Assembly (NCBI GenBank): GCA_942493385.1
Contig: OW818699.1
Span: 3,782,001 to 3,846,000, forward strand
Reading direction: 5' to 3'
DNA: 64,000 bases
From: UBA8389 sp942493385
Lineage (GTDB): Bacteria; Bacteroidota; Bacteroidia; Bacteroidales; UBA1402
Position 1 is the first letter of the stretch. The number at the start of each line of letters is the position of its first letter. This document shows, one piece after another, positions 53,001-58,750 of the stretch. The translations under genes and the position numbers were made by a program. Below the pieces are notes generated by a model that made no database searches, had not been told where the DNA came from, and saw nothing but the letters and a program-made list of their open reading frames with translations.

Positions 53001-53137
53001 ACCTGAATGGCAAGAGCATCATTAAACAGTTGAACTCGACCGGTATGTTGGATATCAGCAACTTGACATCGGGCATCTATTTTCTTCAGATTAAAGATGT
53101 GTCCAATAGCTTCACCAAGAAGTTTGTGAAACTCTAA
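50078..53137 (+). CDS. FG-GAP/ASPIC protein with cohesin-like and dockerin-like domains, T9SS secreted
   Basis: The product is 1019 aa with signal peptide MKKSMLLLVTFFFSLFICEA. Seven FG-GAP/VCBS blades carry Ca-binding motifs: DYNNDGWEDVL, DLDNDGYRDLI, DYDKDGDLDIL, DTDNDQYPDIV, DYNNDGFLDML, DFNNDGFFDVS and DYDNDGDLDMF. An ASPIC/UnbV domain follows (about 436-520; GTGSRVVVKAGGMM). Next are a cohesin-like domain (about 522-650; ILSYQFDLDYDASKLDYLNA) and an Ig-like domain (about 650-752). A dockerin-like pair of EF-type repeats comes next (about 753-826; GDVDDDGYIYAYDAALVLQY and ADVDSSAGITPMDASLILQR). The T9SS tail is about 947-1019. Probably a surface structural or binding protein. Confidence 0.85.
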   Translation: MKKSMLLLVTFFFSLFICEAQIFTDVYSASGLVNTDRIGTIREVLDYNNDGWEDVLCTTDTSRTVLYRNNGNGTFSNVTAAVNLPAMRTSWSDVISVDLDNDGYRDLIFTNMHGGAPVNDTIRIFRNVQGSFVDKTTEWGFSTPFVYGSNHWSNGLMPFDYDKDGDLDILFASSQVTSSTTCINSKVSVLINNLNVPDIAMFDTIIDLWTYPNNVQAASLSVIDTDNDQYPDIVTCEQNGAAGAFGGYRADPFVLRRNNQNGTFSIVTGAGLASAALNGFITIWDYNNDGFLDMLNGTSDCCGTRKNLFWRNNGNNTFTEMSATYNLHPNSLYYNRFSAIDFNNDGFFDVSTTNISSYWQDNRNQLWQFNGTSYTNTAAAQSLQLGVGSNLVAGANNAEWFDYDNDGDLDMFNSHGGNPGVRLVYLMQNSYNSSTNYLRIKLCGTDSPKDGTGSRVVVKAGGMMLTQYSNGLISNNLSDVFHFGLGTNVTVDSVIVYWSSGKVTKRANITSNQTLLIQEGIRISTPALTVQRTFDFDLPIVSTQIDSSINILSYQFDLDYDASKLDYLNASVVGTLAASGTVLVNNLTLGHLTVGFSSASPIVGAGEILRLQFHANAIGTATPTFSNFRYNTTALTEFSIGALVVEDTIPPRVAVTYSEVDLNRRTGDVLTLTATFTEAVSDDFVPQIVLSGANTLSAVNMVKTTSSVYSYSYTVKNGNGAVLVSFANAKDLAGNAVVSTPISGGTFTVIPLRDGDVDDDGYIYAYDAALVLQYVVNISPVVCPLPWTPWRILTADVDSSAGITPMDASLILQRAINLINTFPVGLRSAHANSLDVLITTSDSKIIFTSQGQLFGLRASTSNGHQILGQPVVLDKNMLTAFNINQENYKIGLATAFAPAEGTVIMEIPYQSVLETEIIFDLIINKELVTKTIKVPASPTPVKDAAVAEIRIYTNEGQTILHVSGVVPQAVLTVFDLNGKSIIKQLNSTGMLDISNLTSGIYFLQIKDVSNSFTKKFVKL

Positions 53138-53152
53138 CTTTAATTTGTATGG

Positions 53153-53198
53153 ACTGCCCCCAAGAAGTTATGACTAACTTTTTGGGGGCAGTTTTATT
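53153..53198 (+). terminator. Strong intrinsic terminator
   Basis: ACTGCCCCCAAGAAGTTA (53153-53170) pairs with TAACTTTTTGGGGGCAGT (53175-53192): 18 bp with a single G-U wobble, loop TGAC, followed by TTTATT. Ends the FG-GAP/ASPIC gene. Confidence 0.9.
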
Positions 53199-53229
53199 AT
53201 CATGCTGTCGAGTTTATGATATTTGTGTT

Positions 53230-53237
53230 TACTTTTG
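53230..53237 (+). promoter_or_regulatory. Promoter -7 box (TACTTTTG) for the GNAT gene
   Basis: Perfect TAnnTTTG match 23 nt before the start at 53261. No clear -33 element. Confidence 0.4.
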
Positions 53238-53260
53238 GAAAACACTAATTCATTCCGACC

Positions 53261-53899
53261 ATGACAGACCCCGAATTTCTCTCCAAGATCACTTTCGAAC
53301 CCCTTTCAACCGCCAACTGGCCTAAGTTTGTCCAACTGTTTGGCGAGAAAGGCGCCTGCGGGAACTGTTGGTGCATGTACTACCGACTCACAAAGGCGGA
53401 TTGGACGGAGGGGAAGCACGAAGATGGAAATAAAGAAGCGATGCATGAATTGGTCAGGGCAAACAAACCGACAGGAATGTTGGGTTTCTATGAGGGGCAG
53501 GCTGTAGCTTGGGCGGCGTTTGCACCAAGGGAGGATTTCAGCAAATTGGATCGGTCACGGGTTCATAAGAGGATAGACAAAAAAGCGGTTTGGTCCATTC
53601 CGTGTTTGTTTATTGCCAAGGATTTCAGGCGGTTGGGAGTTTCGGTGGAATTGTTGAAAGGGGTGGTTGCGTATGCCAGGTCGCAGGGTATTGGCATAAT
53701 AGAGGCGTATCCGACTATCCCCACAAAGGGGGAACTGCCTGATTCGTTTGTGTGGACTGGGCTTTTTTCGGCGTACTTGAAGGCTGGGTTCGAGGAGGCG
53801 GATAGGACTTCGAAGAATAGGCCGATGGTGAGGTATTACATTTCCACCACAGAAAGAAATTCATGCCCTACATCTCGACCAATCAATCCGAGATGTTGA
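53261..53899 (+). CDS. GNAT-family N-acetyltransferase
   Basis: The product is 212 aa. The N-terminal GEKGACGNCWCMYYRLTKAD and central AWAAFAPREDFSKLDRSR are typical of the YoaP-like GNAT subgroup. The acetyl-CoA binding region is FIAKDFRRLGVSVELLKGVV, followed by IGIIEAYPTIP and an aromatic GLFSAYLKAGFEE. The two nearby Cys (CGNCWC) may have a role in that subgroup. The 3' end overlaps the antisense HigA gene by 64 bp. Substrate unknown. Confidence 0.85.
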   Translation: MTDPEFLSKITFEPLSTANWPKFVQLFGEKGACGNCWCMYYRLTKADWTEGKHEDGNKEAMHELVRANKPTGMLGFYEGQAVAWAAFAPREDFSKLDRSRVHKRIDKKAVWSIPCLFIAKDFRRLGVSVELLKGVVAYARSQGIGIIEAYPTIPTKGELPDSFVWTGLFSAYLKAGFEEADRTSKNRPMVRYYISTTERNSCPTSRPINPRC

Positions 53900-54930
53900 A
53901 GTCTTCCAACTATGATTGCGGGGTTGGTTTCAAATTTCTTGGAGTAAAGGACTACGGCTTCAGCCAGTGATTTTGACTGCAAAAAGCTGGAAATGATTTC
54001 TTTTTCTTGGGTTTTTGAGAGTGTCCATTTGATTGCAAAATCATCGGCTTCCTTTTCTTTATCTGGTATCATTCCCGCATATTCGATTTTTTCTAAAAAT
54101 ATGTCGTATTTGTTGTGGAGCAGGATGTGGCCGGCTTCATGAAAGAACGAGAACCAGAAGCTGTCGTTGCGGTTATAGCGGCCGGTCATTTGTATGAGGG
54201 GGTTGCCTTTATACCATCGGGTAGAACCACTGGCAGGGGCCTTGGGCAAGCAGGGTGTATAAACGAGTTTGACGCCTGCTTTAGTGCAGAGTTCCTGCAT
54301 TTTTTTGAAGTAATGTGATGGTTCTTCATACATCAGTTTCTTGATAGCGGGTAGAATGGACTTGAAGGTTTCAGCCGAAAATGATTTTGCAGTAAGGTCT
54401 TGGGATTGGATCTCGCCACGTCTCAGCCAAGCGGAAATGGCGTATGGATCTTTGGCTGATGCCAGTGATAAACGGAAGTTGGATGCTGATGCTTGTAAAA
54501 GGTAGTATTTCTCCCAGGCGATGTGATTGCTGAGGCCGAAGAAATCGAGCAAAGCACCGGTCTTTTCTTCCTTTGTGGCGCAATCTGGAATCCATTGGTT
54601 CTTTATCATGGTTGAAAGCGGAAACCGCATGGCCCATTCGATGGTTTTCTCCAATTCTGTTCTTCTTTGTTCTCGTATGACGTATTCATCGTAATCGGAC
54701 TGGCGTTTTAACCAAAAATAGGCTGGAATTTTAAGCACGTGTTCAAAACGGACGGCCATATCGGGAGTGATGGAACTCTCACCTTTAATCACGGCATGTA
54801 TGGTCTTTTCGGGTTTGTCAGTGCGAATGGCAAATTCGTTGCGGCCCATATTCAGTTCATCTAGCTTCTCGGCAAGAGTTTCTCCGGGATGGAAAACAAT
54901 GGAGGGAAAGAATTGGTTTTTTCGGTTCAT
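53836..54930 (-). CDS. higA: HigA-type antitoxin with ImmA/IrrE metallopeptidase domain
   Basis: The product is 364 aa. The N-terminal XRE helix-turn-helix (about 12-75) opens with FHPGETLAEKLDELNMGRNE, a HigA hallmark. A long helical linker leads to an ImmA/IrrE-like domain (about 200-320) with the zinc motif HEAGH at 264-268 (FSFFHEAGHILLHNK) and a downstream KEADDFAIKW that supplies the third ligand. A usual HigA is about 100 aa, so this is the long fused form. It binds the operon promoter and neutralises the toxin; proteolytic activity is possible. It starts 9 bp downstream of higB. Confidence 0.88.
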   Translation of the reverse strand: MNRKNQFFPSIVFHPGETLAEKLDELNMGRNEFAIRTDKPEKTIHAVIKGESSITPDMAVRFEHVLKIPAYFWLKRQSDYDEYVIREQRRTELEKTIEWAMRFPLSTMIKNQWIPDCATKEEKTGALLDFFGLSNHIAWEKYYLLQASASNFRLSLASAKDPYAISAWLRRGEIQSQDLTAKSFSAETFKSILPAIKKLMYEEPSHYFKKMQELCTKAGVKLVYTPCLPKAPASGSTRWYKGNPLIQMTGRYNRNDSFWFSFFHEAGHILLHNKYDIFLEKIEYAGMIPDKEKEADDFAIKWTLSKTQEKEIISSFLQSKSLAEAVVLYSKKFETNPAIIVGRLQHLGLIGRDVGHEFLSVVEM

Positions 54931-54939
54931 TTGGTTGAT

Positions 54940-55272
54940 TCAGTGATAGTCTACGATTTCAATAATTTCTATTCCTTTAATCTCAATCCAGAGATAGTTG
55001 CCGTCGGCTGTCGACGGAATGGGATTCACAAGTGGTTCAAAAATCAATCGATAGGGTTGATCCAAATCGCAAGACCATTGCCCTTTCCTTTTTCCGGTCA
55101 GTTCATGATACTTTCCTGGAAAGTTTCGAACATCTTCCAATGTATGCACATCGCGTAAATCGGACAATCGTAAAGTAAAAAGCTTTGCTCGAATAGGGCC
55201 CAATGCTCTTTGACAAGCCTTATAGTCGCATGATAGCTTTTCCAGTTTTTTGTTTTTGAATGTAATTTTCAC
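54940..55272 (-). CDS. higB: HigB-type RelE/ParE superfamily toxin
   Basis: The product is 110 aa. It reads FKNKKLEKLSCDYKACQRAL, FTLRLSDLRDVHTLEDVRNF, HELTGKRKGQWSCDLDQPYR and IFEP, a standard HigB mRNA-interferase sequence with the conserved Arg/His-type basic residues. The start codon is GTG (CAC on the plus strand, 55270-55272); no ATG lies in a better place. A TATATTTG box (55282-55275, minus) lies just before it. If that is the promoter, the message would be almost leaderless. Confidence 0.85.
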   Translation of the reverse strand: MKITFKNKKLEKLSCDYKACQRALGPIRAKLFTLRLSDLRDVHTLEDVRNFPGKYHELTGKRKGQWSCDLDQPYRLIFEPLVNPIPSTADGNYLWIEIKGIEIIEIVDYH

Positions 55273-55374
55273 TGCAAATATAATATATATTTTAGACTTA
55301 CACTATATGTATGTCGGTAATTTATTAGCACTATTTATATTTACAAATATATATTTATTTATTAATATTAAAGT

Positions 55375-55404
55375 TTTGGAATTTCATTTAATTAATTATA
55401 TTTG
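55375..55404 (+). promoter_or_regulatory. Consensus promoter in front of an orphan terminator
   Basis: TTTG (55375-55378) and TATATTTG (55397-55404) are separated by 18 nt, among the best matches to the Bacteroidota consensus in the window. No plus-strand start codon follows before the terminator at 55423-55466. Confidence 0.5.
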
Positions 55405-55410
55405 CTCAAC

Positions 55411-55466
55411 CAAGAAATAGTTCCCGGAAACCCCTGAAGAAATTCATGCTTCCGGGTTTTGTTTTT
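55411..55466 (+). ncRNA. Candidate short RNA (about 56 nt) ending in an intrinsic terminator
   Basis: Transcription from the promoter at 55375-55404 would begin near 55411. It would end in a hairpin in which CCCGGAA (55423-55429) pairs with TTCCGGG (55450-55456). Inside, TGAA and TTCA (55435-55446) pair around a GAAA tetraloop. The U-tract is TTTTGTTTTT (55457-55466). No gene precedes the terminator on this strand. It could be a small regulatory RNA, or the leader/attenuator of the gene at 55545. Confidence 0.4.
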
Positions 55467-55515
55467 AGGCAAATTATACTAAACTCTAGGTATTTCACTT
55501 CAGCAGTTTTGTACT

Positions 55516-55523
55516 TATTTTTG
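55516..55523 (+). promoter_or_regulatory. Promoter -7 box (TATTTTTG) for the MORN-SRPBCC gene
   Basis: Perfect TAnnTTTG match 21 nt before the start at 55545. It makes an independent promoter for that gene likely, so the upstream terminator need not be an attenuator. Confidence 0.4.
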
Positions 55524-55544
55524 CTCCCATAAATTAAATACATT

Positions 55545-56165
55545 ATGAGCAAGTACATAAAGAAGCACCGCGACGGCTCGCTATGGGCTGAGGGTCATAT
55601 CGTTGATCAAGAAATGGATGGGTATTGGGAATGGTTCCGGAAGGACGGTAGCTTGATGCGGTCGGGATCCTTCGATAAAGGAAGACAAACGGGGGATTGG
55701 ACCACGTATGATGCCACAGGCAAGGTGGTCAAAGTGACCAAGAAGAAGAGCAAGCCGGTGCTGAAGATTGAGGCAACCGTGAATTTACCGGTTCAGCAGG
55801 TATGGGAATTTTGGACGAAGCCGGAGCACATTGTTAAATGGAATTATGCTGGGGACGATTGGCATTGCCCTTCGGCTGAAAATGACTTGAAGCCTGGTGG
55901 ACGGTTTTCGTCAAGGATGGAAGCCAAGGACGGGAGTTTCGGGTTCGATTTTGGGGGAACGTACCTGGAATTGGTGCTGAATGAGCGGATAACGAGTGTG
56001 CTGGATGACAAGAGGACGGTACATACCAACTTCACGGAAGTGGGCGGAGTAACCAAAATTGTCGAAACGTTCGAAGCCGAGGGCGAAAACTCATTGGAGC
56101 TGCAGCTGCAGGGGTGGCAGATGATCTTGAACAATTTTAAGAAGTATGCGGAAAAAATTGACTAA
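55545..56165 (+). CDS. MORN-repeat / SRPBCC (AHSA1-like) fusion protein
   Basis: The product is 206 aa with no signal peptide. Residues about 5-58 are two or three MORN/YwqK-type repeats (KHRDGSLWAEGHIVDQEMDG, YWEWFRKDGSLMRSGSFDKG). Residues about 68-205 are a SRPBCC/AHSA1 domain (IEATVNLPVQQVWEFWTKPE, HCPSAENDLKPGGRFSSRME, LQLQGWQMILNNFKKYAEKI). The latter binds small hydrophobic ligands or assists Hsp90 in relatives. Substrate unknown. Confidence 0.85.
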   Translation: MSKYIKKHRDGSLWAEGHIVDQEMDGYWEWFRKDGSLMRSGSFDKGRQTGDWTTYDATGKVVKVTKKKSKPVLKIEATVNLPVQQVWEFWTKPEHIVKWNYAGDDWHCPSAENDLKPGGRFSSRMEAKDGSFGFDFGGTYLELVLNERITSVLDDKRTVHTNFTEVGGVTKIVETFEAEGENSLELQLQGWQMILNNFKKYAEKID

Positions 56166-56172
56166 AAACAAA

Positions 56173-56202
56173 AAGGCTAGCCCTTCGCTAAGGGAAAGCC
56201 TT
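56173..56202 (-). terminator. Intrinsic terminator for the minus-strand gene at 56236
   Basis: AAGGCT (56173-56178) with AGCCTT (56197-56202) and CCCTT (56181-56185) with AAGGG (56190-56194) form a two-part stem. On the minus strand it is followed by TTTTTGTTTTTAG, a good U-tract. Confidence 0.75.
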
Positions 56203-56235
56203 CTACCAAATCTTTAATACAAATCCTAAATAGAG

Positions 56236-56586
56236 CTAGCGTTGACGCAGGCTGATGCTCACGCACTGGTCCTGAATCTCGTTAAGCTTGAGCGTTATGG
56301 GGGTGTAAGAAATCAAACAAATGCTGAGTTCGGATGCTTTCTTAGTTTTGAGGATAGAGAAATTGCCGTCCAAGTCGGAATAGGCTTTTTGGTTGTCGCA
56401 AACGATGGTCGCTCCGGCCAGGGCTTCGTTGGTTTTTTTGTCGATGACTTTACCAGTGATGAGGTTGGGATTGACGACTACAACTGAAACGACTTTATTG
56501 GCTTTGGCTTCGGGACTTGCTTTGCCGGCAGCGAAAGAAACGGTGCTAAAGGCTAAAGCGACGAGTATGACTGAAAATTTCTTCAT
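56236..56586 (-). CDS. Small secreted protein with CarboxypepD_reg-like domain
   Basis: The product is 116 aa. The start at 56586 begins a signal peptide (MKKFSVILVALAFSTVSFA). The mature part (NLITGKVIDKKTNEALAGAT to the C-terminus) is a single carboxypeptidase-regulatory Ig fold, the same type as at the N-terminus of TonB receptors, but here free-standing. Such small proteins are common in Bacteroidota; the function is not established. Confidence 0.75.
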   Translation of the reverse strand: MKKFSVILVALAFSTVSFAAGKASPEAKANKVVSVVVVNPNLITGKVIDKKTNEALAGATIVCDNQKAYSDLDGNFSILKTKKASELSICLISYTPITLKLNEIQDQCVSISLRQR

Positions 56587-56672
56587 GATTGCAATGTTTT
56601 TATGATGCAAAAATACGGGGTAGTTGTTGCCCGATGATTGCAGTCAAAATACAAGGTTGTTACAAGGCTGTT

Positions 56673-57191
56673 TCAATACTTCTTTTCGGAAAGCAAACGA
56701 CCTTTTTCGTCCCACATGTACCAGGTTCCTGTTCGAACGCCCAGAGTATATTCCATTTCGTATCGAAGTACGCCAGTATCGTCCCATACCATCCAGCGTC
56801 CGTGCTTTTTGTTTTCAAGGTATTCGGCTTGTGAAATAAGCATGCCGCTCTCGTTGTAGGTGCGCCACACACCATGGAATTTTCCGTCGTGGTAGGAGCG
56901 GACTTCGTTGGGACGGCCGTTGGGGAAATAAACCACATAGGGCCCTTCAGGCTTGCCCTGAACGATCATCATTTCCAGCTTGAGTTCGCCGTTGTCGAAG
57001 AATTCCTTAAATCCCCCATTGTAGAGCTTGGTTTGGGTGGCATCGGTAAAGAATAGACCGTCGCTTTCGATGGGCTTGTATTGTTCGGCACGGGCTTTTT
57101 GGGCGATGACGCTCACCGTGTCGGGTTGTTGGGCGATAAGCAAGGGGAAAAAGAGGCTCCAAGCCAACAGCATCAAGATCTTTTTATTCAT
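56673..57191 (-). CDS. Secreted MORN-repeat (YwqK-like) protein
   Basis: The product is 172 aa with signal peptide MNKKILMLLAWSLFFPLLIA. At least four MORN-type repeats of about 23 residues are visible: KEFFDNGELKLEMMIVQGKP, YVVYFPNGRPNEVRSYHDGK, WRTYNESGMLISQAEYLENK and WMVWDDTGVLRYEMEYTLGV. Members are annotated as YwqK-like antitoxin components, but the name is not strong evidence of function in secreted Bacteroidota proteins. Confidence 0.82.
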   Translation of the reverse strand: MNKKILMLLAWSLFFPLLIAQQPDTVSVIAQKARAEQYKPIESDGLFFTDATQTKLYNGGFKEFFDNGELKLEMMIVQGKPEGPYVVYFPNGRPNEVRSYHDGKFHGVWRTYNESGMLISQAEYLENKKHGRWMVWDDTGVLRYEMEYTLGVRTGTWYMWDEKGRLLSEKKY

Positions 57192-57209
57192 AGCGGAAAG
57201 TTTTATAGT

Positions 57210-57247
57210 AAGACACTGTCCGAACTCGAAAGTTCTGACAGTGTCTT
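57210..57247 (-). terminator. Long hairpin after the beta-helix lipoprotein gene
   Basis: AAGACACTGTC (57210-57220) pairs with GACAGTGTCTT (57237-57247) and GAACT (57222-57226) with AGTTC (57231-57235), loop CGAA, one C/T mismatch. It lies between the stop at 57270 and the next start at 57191. No strong U-tract. Confidence 0.6.
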
Positions 57248-57269
57248 GAAAAGATTATGTTGCAAGATA

Positions 57270-58646
57270 CTAATAAACCGTATTCTGCGGATCAAAGTTA
57301 CACCAACCCTGGGTCCAATCTTCTGTACCGAAGGCACCAATATAGGTTACCTTGTCGAAGAAGCTGCCAGAAACCTTTTCGTGCGTGAAGGCTGCTTTGC
57401 CATAGACGTAGCTGCTGGCGGAAGTAGCGTTGAACTTCGGTGCACCCAAGGTGAAGGGAGCTACCAAGCCAAGTTCGGCATTGGTGGCAAGCACGCTGTT
57501 CTTGACAGGCCAGTAGGCAGCATTGAAACCAGCAGTTGCGGTAGCATCTTCGATGTAGTTGGATATCATGCCGGCCAACACGTTGTTGTTGAGCACCAGA
57601 GTGCCGTTGGTGGCGTTGGTTTGAGCGGTTCCTTTACCACCGTTTTCGATGAAAAGCCCTTTGGGCCAACCGGCGAAGACGGAGTTGAAGCAGGAAGTGC
57701 GGGTGTTGCGACGGAGGTGTATGGCAACTTGGAAGGTGCCGTTACCACCCTGAGGATTGACTACATCGGTAAGGGTTGTGTACGGACCGAATAGGCTGAC
57801 GTTGGAGAACGTGGGTGACGTGAAAGGTTCGTTACTGGAACCGCTGCCGTCGTTGTCGGATTCGAAACCGTTGGATTTGGACTTATCGGCAACATTCGGG
57901 TCACGAAGACCTACTAAGAACTGGAGTTTGCCGCTGTAACCGTAGTCGGTGTCAAATTCGTCGTCCCAACCGCGATAGGCTACCAAGTATTTAGCGTTGA
58001 CACTGCCGCCGAACCATTCGTAAGAGTCGTCGCCACTATAGGAAATTTGAATGTGGTCGATGGTGGTGCCTGAACCGACGGCGCCCATGGTCAAACCGTT
58101 GATTTCGTTGTCGGTGGCATATTCCACACCACAGAATTCGATGCGTACGTATTGCAGTTTACCAGAGTTGTCGGAAGGATCGCTACCGCCGTAGAAACTG
58201 CGGGGTCCACCTTCGATTTTCTGAACTTCGGAGACGGTGTTGATGGGAGCTTTACCACAGATGACGATGCCGCCCCAGTCGCCATAAGCGCGTTGGCCTG
58301 CAGGTTGAGCAGAAGTAAAGACGATGGGTTTGCTGGCGGTGCCAGAAGCGTTGATCATACCCCCTTTTTCGACGATAAGCGTGGCTTTTGTATCTTTATC
58401 ACCTTTAATAATGGTGCCCGGTTCTATGTTCAGCGTGCTTCCGCTAACCACATAAACGAAACCTTTGAGCAAATAGGTGTTTTGGGATTCCCAAGTGATG
58501 TTGCCCACGATGGAGTCAGTGACAACTACTTCGACGCCTTCTTCTTCTACGATAATTTCTTCTTTTGGGTCGCAGGAAACAAGTGCAGAGGCAGATAGTA
58601 AAACAGCCGCGAGGGCCAGCATCCATTTAAAATTTTTCTTGTTCAT
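57270..58646 (-). CDS. Beta-helix outer-membrane lipoprotein, partner of the TonB receptor
   Basis: The product is 458 aa. The signal peptide ends in a lipobox (ASALVSC, Cys25). The body is a right-handed beta-helix-like protein (GSTLNIEPGTIIKGDKDTKA, GDWGGIVICGKAPINT, EFCGVEYATDNEINGLTMGA, HIQISYSGDDSYEWFGGSVN). The stretch NGLTMGAVGSGTTIDHIQIS is widely conserved in this Bacteroidota group, sometimes misnamed as a multidrug transporter. It sits downstream of a TonB receptor (104 bp gap), as such proteins typically do, and probably caps or assists it. Ligand unknown. Confidence 0.8.
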   Translation of the reverse strand: MNKKNFKWMLALAAVLLSASALVSCDPKEEIIVEEEGVEVVVTDSIVGNITWESQNTYLLKGFVYVVSGSTLNIEPGTIIKGDKDTKATLIVEKGGMINASGTASKPIVFTSAQPAGQRAYGDWGGIVICGKAPINTVSEVQKIEGGPRSFYGGSDPSDNSGKLQYVRIEFCGVEYATDNEINGLTMGAVGSGTTIDHIQISYSGDDSYEWFGGSVNAKYLVAYRGWDDEFDTDYGYSGKLQFLVGLRDPNVADKSKSNGFESDNDGSGSSNEPFTSPTFSNVSLFGPYTTLTDVVNPQGGNGTFQVAIHLRRNTRTSCFNSVFAGWPKGLFIENGGKGTAQTNATNGTLVLNNNVLAGMISNYIEDATATAGFNAAYWPVKNSVLATNAELGLVAPFTLGAPKFNATSASSYVYGKAAFTHEKVSGSFFDKVTYIGAFGTEDWTQGWCNFDPQNTVY

Positions 58647-58750
58647 AATAGTTAAGTTTGTTGGAATTCGTTATCAAGTGCAAAGAAAAGGTTTAGAGAT
58701 TTCCGTTCAGTATCGGTAGGAATACAATTGCGTTTCAGTTCGTTTACAGT

